From contig JFHF01000029.1 in assembly GCA_000648925.1 (NCBI GenBank), positions 40,898 through 104,897 on the forward strand: a DNA stretch of 64,000 nucleotides, read 5' to 3'. The DNA is from Caballeronia jiangsuensis (lineage in GTDB: Bacteria; Pseudomonadota; Gammaproteobacteria; Burkholderiales; Burkholderiaceae). The first letter of the stretch is position 1; every line of letters begins with the position of its first letter. Below the pieces are notes generated by a model. It saw only the letters and a list, made by a program, of their open reading frames with translations, did not search any database and was not told the DNA's origin. Positions 50,190 through 58,713 of the stretch are shown here, in pieces. The position numbers and the translations under genes were made by a program.

Positions 50190-51701
50190 TTACCCGCGAG
50201 ATCCCGCGCGCGCGACGTCATCGTCACGCTCGCGCGCTGCGCCGACGAGGCGGCGTCCTTGCGGACCATGAACGGCGTCGGGTTCGGGAAAGCGCCACAG
50301 CATCGCCAGATACAGCATGCCGCCGACCACGAACGACACCGGCACGCTGAGATCGCAGCCGCCCGCGAGCGCGCCGAGCGGCCCGACGAACTGCCCCGGC
50401 AGATTCACGAACGCGAGACCGATCAACGCCGCCGGCAGCCACGCGCCCATCGCGCGCCAGTTCCAGCCATGCGAGAACCAGTAGTGGCCGCCGCGCCCGC
50501 CGCGGTTGAACACTTGCAGATCGTCCGCGAGATAGAAGCCGCCGCGCTGCACGAAGCCGATCACCATGATCGCCATCCACGGGCAACTGAACGTGCAGAT
50601 GAGCGTCGAGAACGTCGCCACGCTTTCCACCAGATTGAACGCGAAGCGGCCGACGAAGATGAAGCCGATGGCAAGCGTGCCGATCAGTGCCGTCGCACGC
50701 ACGCGATTGAGGTACTTCGGAAACATGCTCGACATGTCGAGGCCCGTGCCGTAGAGCGCGGTCGTGCCCGTCGACATGCCGCCGATGATCGCGATGAGGC
50801 ACATCGGCAAGAGAAACCAGCGCGGCGACACCGCGAGCAGACCGCCCACGTAATCGTTCGAGCTGATGTAGGTCGGCGCCTGCGTCGCGATGATCGTCGC
50901 GGTCACGAGGCCGAAGAAGAACGGCACGAACGTCGCGATCTGCGCGGCGAACACGGCGCCCATCACGCGATGACGCGGCGTCGATTGCGGAATGTAGCGC
51001 GCCCAGTCACCGAGCGTCGAAGCGAACGAAACCGGATTGCTGAGCGCCACGAGCGCCGCGCCGATGAACGCCGCCCAGAAGCCCGCGCCGCCGTGATGAA
51101 GCGTGCCCGCGTAGTGCACGTCGAAGGCCTTCGCGAACGCGAACGCGCCGAGCACGAACATGAGGCTCGCCGCCCACACGGCGATCTTGTTCACCCACAG
51201 CATGAAGCGAAAGCCGTAGATGCACACGATCAGCACGAGCACCGCGAACACCATGTACGCCGTGCCGAGCGTCCACGGGTTGACCGGCAGGCCGACCATG
51301 TCGTGCGCGCCGCCGACGAGCGCATCGCCCGAGCTCCACACCGCGAGCGAAAAGAACGCGACCGACGTGAGCACCGCGAGAAACGAGCCGACGATACGGC
51401 CATGAATGCCGAAGTGTGCGCCCGACGACACCGGGTCGCTCGTGCCGTTGCGCGGCCCGAACAGGCTCATCGGCGCGAGAATGCAGGTGCCCGCGAGCAC
51501 GCCGAGCACGATGGCCCACAGGCTCGCCTCGAACGAAAGCCCGACCAGAATCGGAAAGCTGCCGAGCACCGACGTCGAAAACGTGTTGCAGCCGCCGAAC
51601 AGCAGCCGGAACAGATCGATGGGCCGCGCGTATCGCGAAGCGTCGGGAATGCGCTCGAAACCGAATGTTTCGACCTGCGTGATGCTGGTGTTGTCTGCCA
51701 T
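50190..51701 (-). CDS. NCS1-family (cytosine/purine permease-type) transporter
   Basis: A 503-residue membrane protein with 12 helices. NCS1 features are FGFERIPDASRYARPIDLFR, FGGCNTFSTSVLGSFPILVG, GARFGIHGR-like SSGAHFGIHGRIVGSF, and ALSNPVSFASTLGDWARYIP. The family takes up nucleobases, hydantoins, allantoin or vitamins. In this cluster a guanidino or polyamine-related compound is possible. ATG 51701 was chosen. It is on the same strand as the LysR gene, 140 bp downstream of it. Confidence 0.9.
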   Translation of the reverse strand: MADNTSITQVETFGFERIPDASRYARPIDLFRLLFGGCNTFSTSVLGSFPILVGLSFEASLWAIVLGVLAGTCILAPMSLFGPRNGTSDPVSSGAHFGIHGRIVGSFLAVLTSVAFFSLAVWSSGDALVGGAHDMVGLPVNPWTLGTAYMVFAVLVLIVCIYGFRFMLWVNKIAVWAASLMFVLGAFAFAKAFDVHYAGTLHHGGAGFWAAFIGAALVALSNPVSFASTLGDWARYIPQSTPRHRVMGAVFAAQIATFVPFFFGLVTATIIATQAPTYISSNDYVGGLLAVSPRWFLLPMCLIAIIGGMSTGTTALYGTGLDMSSMFPKYLNRVRATALIGTLAIGFIFVGRFAFNLVESVATFSTLICTFSCPWMAIMVIGFVQRGGFYLADDLQVFNRGGRGGHYWFSHGWNWRAMGAWLPAALIGLAFVNLPGQFVGPLGALAGGCDLSVPVSFVVGGMLYLAMLWRFPEPDAVHGPQGRRLVGAARERDDDVARAGSRG

Positions 51702-51841
51702 GTTGTCTCGCTCCTTGAGGCGTCGTCCGGCATGCCGGTTCACGCACTATCGTTATCGGCGGTCATTCTGCTGCAGCGGAATGCGCGCCATATTGCGTAG
51801 TCAAAACGTTCACATCAGGTCCGGCCAATGTTTGGCCGCGC

Positions 51842-52795
51842 TCACACCGCTACTGCGTGTTCCGGCTGATCCATGAGCGACTCGCGCTCGCTCGCGCGCA
51901 TGCCATAGACGCCGAGAAGGTCTTCACAGAAGGCCCGGACGATCGGCTTGTCGGCCATGCCGCGCTTCATCGCGAGATGCAGCGGCACGTCGAAGCCGAA
52001 GGCGGTCCGTCCCAGCACCCGGATCAGGCCGCGCTGCTCGAACGGTTCGGCGTGATGCGTGGGCAGATAGCCGATATGGCTGCCCGAAAGAATCAGCACG
52101 GTGGCCGCGTCGATGTTGTCCGCAATGGCCGTCACGCGGCGCTCGCCGATGCTCGCAAGCTCTTCGGGCACGGGATAGCTGCGCCAGATCCAGTCGTGCG
52201 CGCGCAGATCGTCGAACGTCACGTGCGGGCCGGCATGAAAGAGCGGATGCCCGCGCCCGCAACAGATCACCTGCCGCTCGCTGAACAGCCTCCTGTACGA
52301 CAGCCCCGCGACGCGATGCCAGAAGTAGCCGATCGCGATATCGAGCTGCTGATTGACGAGGCTTTCTTCGAGTTCCTGCGGCGGCGCCACGTGCATCGCG
52401 AAACGCACGGCCTGATCGCGCTTGCGAAATGTGCCGATGGCTTCGGCGAGCCGCGCGTTCTCGACGTGCGACGCCTGCCCGATCAAACCGATCGACAGCG
52501 TGCCCACGAGCTTGCGATCGATATCGCGCACCTGAGCGACGAACTGCGAAGTCGCGGCGACCAGCGCGCGCGCCGACGCGACGAAGCGCTCGCCTTTCGA
52601 CGTGAGCCGAAAGCCGCCGCGTCCGCGTTCGCAGAGCCGAAAGCCCATGCGCGCTTCCAGCGCGGACAACTGCGAGCTGATGGTCGACTGGCGCACGCCA
52701 AGCGTCGCTTCGGCGGCCGTGATGCCGCGCGCATCGACGACCGCGAGAAAGACGCGCACCAGGCGCAGGTCGAGATCGGAGGTATTGGAGAACAT
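51842..52795 (-). CDS. LysR-family transcriptional regulator
   Basis: A 317-residue LysR protein with helix-turn-helix VFLAVVDARGITAAEATLGV, RQSTISSQLSALEARMGF at residues 15-55, and an effector domain ending VHLAMKRGMADKPIVRAFCE-like sequence. It lies 15 bp after the FAD oxidoreductase gene, so the two are co-transcribed, an uncommon layout for LysR genes, which are usually divergent. It probably governs the permease and oxidase genes around it. The effector is unknown. Confidence 0.92.
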   Translation of the reverse strand: MFSNTSDLDLRLVRVFLAVVDARGITAAEATLGVRQSTISSQLSALEARMGFRLCERGRGGFRLTSKGERFVASARALVAATSQFVAQVRDIDRKLVGTLSIGLIGQASHVENARLAEAIGTFRKRDQAVRFAMHVAPPQELEESLVNQQLDIAIGYFWHRVAGLSYRRLFSERQVICCGRGHPLFHAGPHVTFDDLRAHDWIWRSYPVPEELASIGERRVTAIADNIDAATVLILSGSHIGYLPTHHAEPFEQRGLIRVLGRTAFGFDVPLHLAMKRGMADKPIVRAFCEDLLGVYGMRASERESLMDQPEHAVAV

Positions 52796-52810
52796 ATGCT
52801 TGCGCCGCGC

Positions 52811-54283
52811 TCACATGGGAAAGCCCATCGCTTTGATGCCCTTGATCCACGCGCGCTTCCAGCCGCCTTCTGCATCGGCGCCGTCGAACGCGTGGAAGGT
52901 CACCTTCGCGGCCAGCCATCGCACCGGCTCAGGCGGGATGTACGTCGGGCTTTGATTGGCGATGTCGAGCGCGCGCTCGGGGCTTGCGCGATCGAACAGG
53001 ATGTTCAGGCCCATGAACGCGCCGAAGCGGCTCGCGGCCACGCCGAAACCCGTGTAGCCCGCGACGAACACGGCCTTGTCGCCGAGATAGCGCTTCGCGA
53101 ACACCGAGCCGCGCGAGCAATAGTCGATCGGGCCGCCCCACGCGTGCGAAAAGCGCACATCGCTCAATTGCGGGAAGGTCGTGTAGAACGCTTGCGCGAG
53201 CCGGTAGTACGTGTCGCGCTGCTGGTCGCTCGGCGGATTGGGATCGCCGTCGAAGTGATAGCTCACGAGGCCGCCGAAGATGATGTTGTTGTTCTTCGTG
53301 AGGCGGAAATAATTGAGCTGCGTGCGCGTGTCGTAAATGCCCTGGCGCTGCTTCCAGCCGATGCGCGCCAGTTGTTCCTCGGTGAGCGGCTCGGTCGCAA
53401 GCACGTGATCGCGCACCTGCAACACACGGCGGTTGATGTCGGGAATGCCTACTTTCGCGGTGCCGCTGCCGAACACGACGCGCGGCGCGCGCACGGTGCC
53501 TGCGGGCGTCTTCACGAAGACGGTCTCGCCTTCGTCGCTTACGGTCATCAGCGGGCTGTGTTCGTAGATCCGCACGCCGAGTTCGAGCGCCGCGCGCTTG
53601 AGACCCCACGCGAGCTTGGCCGGATGCACGATGCCGCTGCGGTTGCGCGACCAGAGCGCGCCCGCGAACAGCGGCGAATCGAGCTGTGCGCGCGTGGCCG
53701 CTGCGTCGAGCAGCACGACGTCGTGGCCATAAGACTTGTGCAGATCGTAATCGGCACGCAGATGATCGACGTGATCCGGATCGACGGCCACCGTCATCTC
53801 GCCGTTCCACTCGATGTCGGCGTCGATGCCGTAGCGCTTGAGCGTCGCCTCGAAGCCGTCGAGGTTGCGCTGGCCGAACTCTTCGAGCTCCGCGATATCG
53901 TCCGGGAACACGCGTACCGCGTTGGGCAGCCCGTGCATCACCGACGTCGAGATGATGCCGCCCGCGCGCCCCGATGCGCCATGCGCGATCCGGCCCGCCT
54001 CGATCAGCACGACATCGAGTTCGGGCATCTGCTCCTTCGCCTGCACCGCGGCCCACAGCCCGGTGAAGCCGCCGCCGACGATCAGCAGATCGGCGCGTAC
54101 ATCGCTCACGAGCGCCGGTTCCGCAGGCGGCTCGGCGGGATTGTCGAGCCAGTAAGGCATGAGGCGCGTGCGGGCGAGCGCTTCCTCGACGCTCAGTTTG
54201 ACAGACGTGCGACGCACGCCGCGCGACGCCTCCTGCGCGGGTGCGGCAATGTCGGCTTCGAAAAGTTGCGCGCTTTCGTTCAT
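52811..54283 (-). CDS. FAD-dependent amine oxidoreductase (gamma-glutamylputrescine oxidase-like)
   Basis: A 490-residue DAO-fold flavoprotein. The dinucleotide motif is LLIVGGGFTGLWAAVQAKEQ. GASGRAGGIIS lies near residue 100, GGLVSYHFDGDPNPPSDQQR in the middle, and a C-terminal FVAGYTGFGVAASRFGA. PuuB-type gamma-glutamylputrescine oxidases and related amine dehydrogenases share this pattern, but the true substrate is not fixed. Gene order cupin, oxidase, LysR, NCS1 permease suggests breakdown of an imported amine or guanidino compound. The 34-bp gap to the cupin gene indicates one operon. Confidence 0.88.
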   Translation of the reverse strand: MNESAQLFEADIAAPAQEASRGVRRTSVKLSVEEALARTRLMPYWLDNPAEPPAEPALVSDVRADLLIVGGGFTGLWAAVQAKEQMPELDVVLIEAGRIAHGASGRAGGIISTSVMHGLPNAVRVFPDDIAELEEFGQRNLDGFEATLKRYGIDADIEWNGEMTVAVDPDHVDHLRADYDLHKSYGHDVVLLDAAATRAQLDSPLFAGALWSRNRSGIVHPAKLAWGLKRAALELGVRIYEHSPLMTVSDEGETVFVKTPAGTVRAPRVVFGSGTAKVGIPDINRRVLQVRDHVLATEPLTEEQLARIGWKQRQGIYDTRTQLNYFRLTKNNNIIFGGLVSYHFDGDPNPPSDQQRDTYYRLAQAFYTTFPQLSDVRFSHAWGGPIDYCSRGSVFAKRYLGDKAVFVAGYTGFGVAASRFGAFMGLNILFDRASPERALDIANQSPTYIPPEPVRWLAAKVTFHAFDGADAEGGWKRAWIKGIKAMGFPM

Positions 54284-54317
54284 GACGTGTCTCCTCCTCG
54301 GGCGCGGCGCGCGATTG

Positions 54318-54665
54318 TTATTGCTGCGGTTCGAGCACGACGTAGAACTTCTTCGCGTCCTCGATCGTTTCCCAGCGACCCGCGAAGCCCGCGGGCAGAA
54401 GATAGCCCTGCCCCGCCGTGAATTCCTTGCGGCCGCCGTTCACGTCGATCAGCGCGACCCTGCCTTCGACGAGCCACACGGCTTCGTCGGACGTCGTCGC
54501 GGGAAAATCGACAGCGCCGGCCTTGCCTTCCCACCAGCCGATCACGTAGTTGCCGCTTTGGCCTTCGGCCGCGCGCCAGTCGCTTTCGTCCATGCCGTAG
54601 TCCAGCTTCGTGAACTGCCCGATGCCCTCGCCCAGCGGCGCGATGTCCTGAATCAGCTTGCTCAT
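54318..54665 (-). CDS. Small cupin (DUF861-like)
   Basis: A 115-residue single-domain cupin with WWEGKAGAVDFPATTSDEAV, VWLVEGRVALIDVNGGRKEF, AGQGYLLPAGFAGRWET. It resembles the EutQ/ureidoglycolate-type cupins often placed beside PuuB-like oxidases. Only some of the usual His ligands are visible, so metal binding is doubtful. It is the first gene of a minus-strand operon and is divergent from the LuxR regulator. An unusual C/G homopolymer palindrome lies in the shared upstream gap. Confidence 0.88.
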   Translation of the reverse strand: MSKLIQDIAPLGEGIGQFTKLDYGMDESDWRAAEGQSGNYVIGWWEGKAGAVDFPATTSDEAVWLVEGRVALIDVNGGRKEFTAGQGYLLPAGFAGRWETIEDAKKFYVVLEPQQ

Positions 54666-54737
54666 GTGCTTCCCTTGTTGCGTCGGTTTGAATTGAATCG
54701 GTGCGCCAAAGTTACCGATTCACGCTGCCCCGGTATG

Positions 54738-54753
54738 CCCCCCCGCGGGGGGG
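54738..54753. promoter_or_regulatory. Seven-C / seven-G palindrome in a divergent promoter
   Basis: CCCCCCCGCGGGGGGG is a perfect 16-bp palindrome of pure homopolymer arms. It lies midway between the divergent cupin-oxidase operon and the LuxR-type regulator gene. It is a candidate operator for that regulator and a potential site for slippage-driven phase variation. Confidence 0.45.
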
Positions 54754-54827
54754 ACAAGCGGCGTTTAGCGAAGCGCGGGTAAATACCTAGATTTGCTGAA
54801 AACCCCTTCTGGCAAGGGCTATAACGC

Positions 54828-55712
54828 ATGGTCTACAATCGAAGGGACTTTTCTTCGCGGCGCGCCATGCTGCTCAACGTACCCCCGCTCAATCAGGATC
54901 AAGCCGAGTTCGCGCTCTCGTTCAAGACGCTTGGCAAAGTCATCGAAGCTGTCGGCACACCGGATTTCGTGCCGCGTCTCACGCTGCTTCTCAATGAAGT
55001 CGTGCCGCTCAATGTCGTGCACATCGAGCGCTCGCGGGTGGATCGCAGCAAGCCCACGGGCTTTCGCTGCGAATGGATCGGCAGCAGCGGTGTGGGCATG
55101 GACACGGGCGTGATCTCCGAAGTCATGACGCTCTACTACGACCGCTTCTACGATACCGATCCGCTCTTCGCGGGCATTCGCGGCAAGATCGGCACGCTGC
55201 TCGTGGTACGCGACATCGGCGCGATACCGCCCGGCGAATTTCGCCAGCGTCTTTTCGACGAAGCGCTGATCGCGCATGAATGCGTGCTCGCGCGCGGCAC
55301 GCCTCACGCGCAGGATTCGATCGCGCTCGAACGCTCGCTCGACGCGCCGCCGTTCACGCTCGCCGAGATGAACCGCTTTCGCAACGTGAGCGAGTTCCTG
55401 TTTCCGCTGCTGGAATTGCACGCATCGACGAGCGCGGCGAAACGCGTCGCGCATCCCACTTCGTTTCTGCATCCGCTCGCGCAGTTCGACGCGCGCATCG
55501 CCGCCGACGACGTGCGCCTGTCCAAACGCGAGTACGAAATCTGCACGCATCTCATCACGGGCCGCACGGTGCCCGAGGCGGCGGAGATCATCGGCGTGCG
55601 CATCGGCACGGCCGAGTCGTATGTGAAGCGCGCATTCGCGAAGCTCGGCGTGCGCACCAAGCGCGACCTGATCGCGTGGGGACAGGCTTGCCCCCGTCTC
55701 ACGGCCACCTGA
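54828..55712 (+). CDS. LuxR-family transcriptional regulator
   Basis: A 294-residue regulator. The C-terminal LuxR/GerE helix-turn-helix (residues 225-285) is LSKREYEICTHLITGRTVPE, AAEIIGVRIGTAESYVKRAF, followed by AKLGVRTKRDLIAWG. The N-terminal 200 residues have no clear autoinducer-binding motif, so this is an orphan regulator with an unknown input. AAGGG lies 9 bp before ATG 54828; ATG 54867 is an alternative. It is divergent from the cupin-oxidase operon and upstream of the ureohydrolase-aldehyde dehydrogenase pair, so it likely controls both. Confidence 0.9.
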   Translation: MVYNRRDFSSRRAMLLNVPPLNQDQAEFALSFKTLGKVIEAVGTPDFVPRLTLLLNEVVPLNVVHIERSRVDRSKPTGFRCEWIGSSGVGMDTGVISEVMTLYYDRFYDTDPLFAGIRGKIGTLLVVRDIGAIPPGEFRQRLFDEALIAHECVLARGTPHAQDSIALERSLDAPPFTLAEMNRFRNVSEFLFPLLELHASTSAAKRVAHPTSFLHPLAQFDARIAADDVRLSKREYEICTHLITGRTVPEAAEIIGVRIGTAESYVKRAFAKLGVRTKRDLIAWGQACPRLTAT

Positions 55713-55718
55713 AGCCCC

Positions 55719-55746
55719 GTTCACATCGAACCGGCTCGATGTGAAC
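55719..55746. promoter_or_regulatory. Perfect 11-bp inverted repeat between LuxR gene and ureohydrolase operon
   Basis: GTTCACATCGA (55719-55729) and TCGATGTGAAC (55736-55746) are separated by ACCGGC. It begins 6 bp after the regulator stop and 80 bp before the ureohydrolase start. It could be a terminator for the first, an operator for the second, or both. The U-tract is weak (ATTTCG), which favours an operator. Confidence 0.5.
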
Positions 55747-55825
55747 ATTTCGACTTCGTGATTTGCGCGGCAGTCTCGTCGCCTAACATCGCCCCGTCCA
55801 CATAACGATGACGGGAGACGAGCCC

Positions 55826-56791
55826 ATGCAGCGTGAACTCAACCAGCCGCTCGGCGGCAACGACATGCCGCGCTTCGGCGGCATCGCGACCATGATGCGC
55901 CTGCCGCAGGCGAACAGCACCGAAGGCCTCGACGCGTGTTTCGTCGGCGTGCCGCTCGATATCGGCACGTCCAACCGCTCGGGCGCGCGCTTCGGGCCGC
56001 GCCAGATCCGCTCGGAATCCGTGCTGCTGCGCCCGTACAACATGGCGACGCGCGCCGCGCCCTTCGATTCGCTGCAAGTGGCCGACATCGGCGATGTCGC
56101 CACCAATCCCTATGATTTGAAGGATTCGATCCGCCTGATCGAATCGGCCTACGACGCGATCGTCGCGAACGGCTGCCGTCCGATCACGCTCGGCGGCGAT
56201 CACACGATCGCGTGGCCGATCCTGCGCGCGTTGCACAAGAAGTACGGCAAGGTTGCCGTGGTGCATGTCGATGCACACGCCGACGTCAACGACACGATGT
56301 TCGGCGAGAAGATCGCGCACGGCACGCCGTTTCGACGCGCGGTGGAAGACGGCCTGCTCCAGTGCGACAAGGTCACGCAAATCGGCTTGCGCGGCACCGG
56401 CTACCACGCCGACGATTTCGACTGGTGCCGCGAACAGGGCTTCACCGTCGTGCAGGCCGAAGCGTGCTGGAACAGGTCGCTCGCGCCGTTGATGGAGGAA
56501 GTGCGTGCGCGCGTGGGCGATGCGCCCGTCTATCTGAGCTTCGATATCGACGGGCTCGACCCCGCGTTCGCGCCCGGCACCGGCACGCCCGAAGTGGGCG
56601 GCCTGACCGTGCAGCAAGGCCTCGAAATCGTGCGCGGCATGAAGGGGCTCAACGTCGTCGGCGCGGATCTCGTCGAGGTATCGCCGCCTTACGATCAGGC
56701 CGGCACGACGGCGCTCGTCGGCGCCAATCTCGCGTTCGAAATGCTCTGCGTGATGCCGGGCGTCACCTACCGTCAAAGCACGCGAGGATGA
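55826..56791 (+). CDS. speB: Ureohydrolase of the agmatinase/guanidinobutyrase family
   Basis: A 321-residue binuclear-manganese hydrolase. The metal motifs are GGDHTIAWP, VVHVDAHADVND and SFDIDGLDPAFAPGTGTPE. Segments FGEKIAHGTPFRRAVEDGLL and QIGLRGTGYHADDFDW resemble Pseudomonas guanidinobutyrase (GbuA) and guanidinopropionase more than E. coli SpeB. It removes urea from a guanidino compound such as agmatine or 4-guanidinobutyrate. I chose ATG 55826, with GGGAG upstream, over ATG 55808. Its stop overlaps the aldehyde dehydrogenase start by 4 bp, which suits a guanidinobutyraldehyde/GABA-type pathway. Confidence 0.9.
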   Translation: MQRELNQPLGGNDMPRFGGIATMMRLPQANSTEGLDACFVGVPLDIGTSNRSGARFGPRQIRSESVLLRPYNMATRAAPFDSLQVADIGDVATNPYDLKDSIRLIESAYDAIVANGCRPITLGGDHTIAWPILRALHKKYGKVAVVHVDAHADVNDTMFGEKIAHGTPFRRAVEDGLLQCDKVTQIGLRGTGYHADDFDWCREQGFTVVQAEACWNRSLAPLMEEVRARVGDAPVYLSFDIDGLDPAFAPGTGTPEVGGLTVQQGLEIVRGMKGLNVVGADLVEVSPPYDQAGTTALVGANLAFEMLCVMPGVTYRQSTRG

Positions 56792-58278
56792 ACATGGCCG
56801 CTCGACTCGAACGACATCCCGAAGACGGCTCGATCCTGCTGCCCGCCGCGACGATCGCGGGCACGCGCTATGGCGCATCGAACTGGGAAGCGGGCAACGC
56901 GATCCACGATGCATCGACGGGCGAGGTCATCGGCTGGCAGGAACACGCCGATGCCGCGCAAATCGATGCCGCCGTGCGTGCGGCGCGCGCCGCGCTCGAT
57001 GCATGGCGCAACCGGACGCCCGCTGCGCGCGGCGAGGTGCTGCGCAAGATCGCCGAACTGCTCGCAGCGGAGCGCGCGGCCCTCTCCGCGATGCAGCAGC
57101 AGGTGAGCGGCAAGCCGCCGCTCGAAGCCGACACCGACGTAAGCGACGCCATCGCCACGTTCGACTACTACGCGAACCTGTGCGCGGACGGTTCGCTCTT
57201 CGCCGCCGACGCGCTCGCATTGCCCGACGACACCGTGACGGGCGAGCGTCATTACGAAGCGGTCGGCGTGGCCGCGCTGATCGTGCCGTGGAATTTCCCG
57301 ATGGTCACGACCTCGTGGAAGATCGCGCCCGCGCTCGCGGCGGGTTGCACCGTGGTGCTGAAGCCTTCCGAATTCACCTCGCCGGTCGAGCATCGGCTCG
57401 CGGAGATCATGACGGCGGCGGGTGTGCCCGATGGCGTCGTGAATCTCGTGAACGGCGGCGGCGACGTGGGCGCGCGGCTCGCGGCGCATCCGCTCGTTGA
57501 CAAGATTTCGTTCACGGGCAGCACGGCCGTGGGCCGCAAGGTCATGCAGGCCGCGGCGCAGGACATGAAGCGCGTGACGCTCGAACTCGGCGGGAAATCC
57601 GCGCTGATCGTGCGCGCCGACGCGGACATCGAACACGCGGTCGCGCTCGCTTTGGGCGGCGCGTTCACGAACGCGGGGCAGATGTGTTCGGCCGCCTCGC
57701 GCATCATCGTGCATGACGATGTCTATCGCAAGTTCATGGCCGCCTTCGAAGCGGCGGTGCGCGCGCTCGTGGTCGGGTCGCCGGGGACCGAGAATGTCGC
57801 GATGGGCCCGCTCGTTTCCGCTGCGCAGCGCGCGCGCGTGCAAGCGCTGCTCGAACAAGGCGTGGCCGACGGCGCGAAGATCGCGTTCAGCGGCGCGCTC
57901 GACAGCGCCTGCGCGGAAGGCTTTTTCATGGCGCCCGTCGTTGTCGCGGAACCGGATACGGCTAACGTGTTGTGGACGGAGGAAGTGTTCGGGCCGGTCG
58001 CGTGCGTGAAATCGTTCCGAACCGACGACGAAGCCATCGCGCTTGCCAACGACACGCGCTATGGACTCGTGGCGACAGTCGTCACGCGCGATGACGACGC
58101 CGCACGCCGCTATCGCAATGCGCTGCGTGCGGGCCTCGTCTGGATCAACACACCGCAACTGATCTTTCCGCAAGTGTGCTGGGGCGGACTCGGTTTGAGC
58201 GGCATCGGCCGTGAACTGGGCGTTGCCGGATTGCGCAGCTATCAGGAGTTGCGTCATACCATCGTGTCGCGCGGATAG
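56788..58278 (+). CDS. NAD(P)-dependent aldehyde dehydrogenase (betaine/aminobutyraldehyde type)
   Basis: A 496-residue aldehyde dehydrogenase. IVPWNFPMVTTSWKIAPALA, VLKPSEFTSPVEHRLAE, the cofactor loop FTGSTAVGRKV, the catalytic Glu in LELGGKSALIV, and the nucleophile Cys in TNAGQMCSAASRI are all present. The sequence resembles betaine-aldehyde and gamma-aminobutyraldehyde dehydrogenases. It overlaps the ureohydrolase gene by 4 bp (ATGA). It would oxidise an aldehyde made by the flavin oxidase of the neighbouring operon. A second possible start is ATG 56794. Confidence 0.94.
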   Translation: MNMAARLERHPEDGSILLPAATIAGTRYGASNWEAGNAIHDASTGEVIGWQEHADAAQIDAAVRAARAALDAWRNRTPAARGEVLRKIAELLAAERAALSAMQQQVSGKPPLEADTDVSDAIATFDYYANLCADGSLFAADALALPDDTVTGERHYEAVGVAALIVPWNFPMVTTSWKIAPALAAGCTVVLKPSEFTSPVEHRLAEIMTAAGVPDGVVNLVNGGGDVGARLAAHPLVDKISFTGSTAVGRKVMQAAAQDMKRVTLELGGKSALIVRADADIEHAVALALGGAFTNAGQMCSAASRIIVHDDVYRKFMAAFEAAVRALVVGSPGTENVAMGPLVSAAQRARVQALLEQGVADGAKIAFSGALDSACAEGFFMAPVVVAEPDTANVLWTEEVFGPVACVKSFRTDDEAIALANDTRYGLVATVVTRDDDAARRYRNALRAGLVWINTPQLIFPQVCWGGLGLSGIGRELGVAGLRSYQELRHTIVSRG

Positions 58279-58294
58279 CGTCGCGCAAGCTCCT

Positions 58295-58391
58295 ACAGTC
58301 GATAAGCTGTATATTTCATTTACAGTCGATAGCCTGTTTCGTGCATAAACAGTCCATAAGCTGTAAAATGGATTTACAGCTTAAAACCTGT
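58295..58391 (+). promoter_or_regulatory. Four operator dyads spaced 27 bp apart upstream of hipBA
   Basis: Four 16-bp sites of the form ACAG-N8-CTGT lie at 58295-58310, 58322-58337, 58349-58364 and 58376-58391. Their starts are exactly 27 bp apart (three intervals). The first three share the core ACAGTC-ATA--CTGT; the fourth has a changed centre. The last overlaps the hipB ribosome site. This fits autoregulation by a HipB dimer, analogous to the E. coli hip operators, but with a different sequence. Confidence 0.82.
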
Positions 58392-58402
58392 AGGAGTGCG
58401 CG

Positions 58403-58711
58403 GTGGACTATTCCCTGAAAACACTCGGCCAGCTCAGGCCGATCCTGCTCGGCTTCCGCAAGGCCGCGGGCCTGACGCAAGCGGCGGTCGCGGAGCGTCT
58501 GGGCGTCACGCAGCAGACTTACGCGCAACTCGAAGCGAATCCCGCGGCCGTGAGCGTCGAGCGGCTGTTCAAGGTCCTGCGCGTGCTCGATGTCGAACTC
58601 GCGCTCACCCGAAGCGAATCCCCGCCGGCCGTCGCCGCTAAAGCGACGCCGGCGCGCTCTCGCCGCGCATCGCGGCCGACCGACGCCGCGAAAAAGCGGG
58701 AGAACTGGTAA
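58403..58711 (+). CDS. hipB: HipB-like antitoxin (Xre-family repressor)
   Basis: A 102-residue protein with an Xre helix-turn-helix (about residues 11-65): LRPILLGFRKAAGLTQAAVA, ERLGVTQQTYAQLEANPAAV. A basic, disordered C-terminal tail follows (RSRRASRPTDAAKKRENW). The start is GTG 58403, with TAGGAG 6 bp before it; the GAG of this site overlaps the end of operator 4. HipB binds the operators as a dimer and neutralises HipA. The hipA start lies 2 bp after the stop. Confidence 0.9.
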   Translation: MDYSLKTLGQLRPILLGFRKAAGLTQAAVAERLGVTQQTYAQLEANPAAVSVERLFKVLRVLDVELALTRSESPPAVAAKATPARSRRASRPTDAAKKRENW

Positions 58712-58713
58712 TC

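Noticed and set aside
51857..54421. An 854-codon plus-strand frame
   Set aside because: It runs antisense across the LysR and FAD oxidase genes, both recognised by motifs. It shows no family signature.
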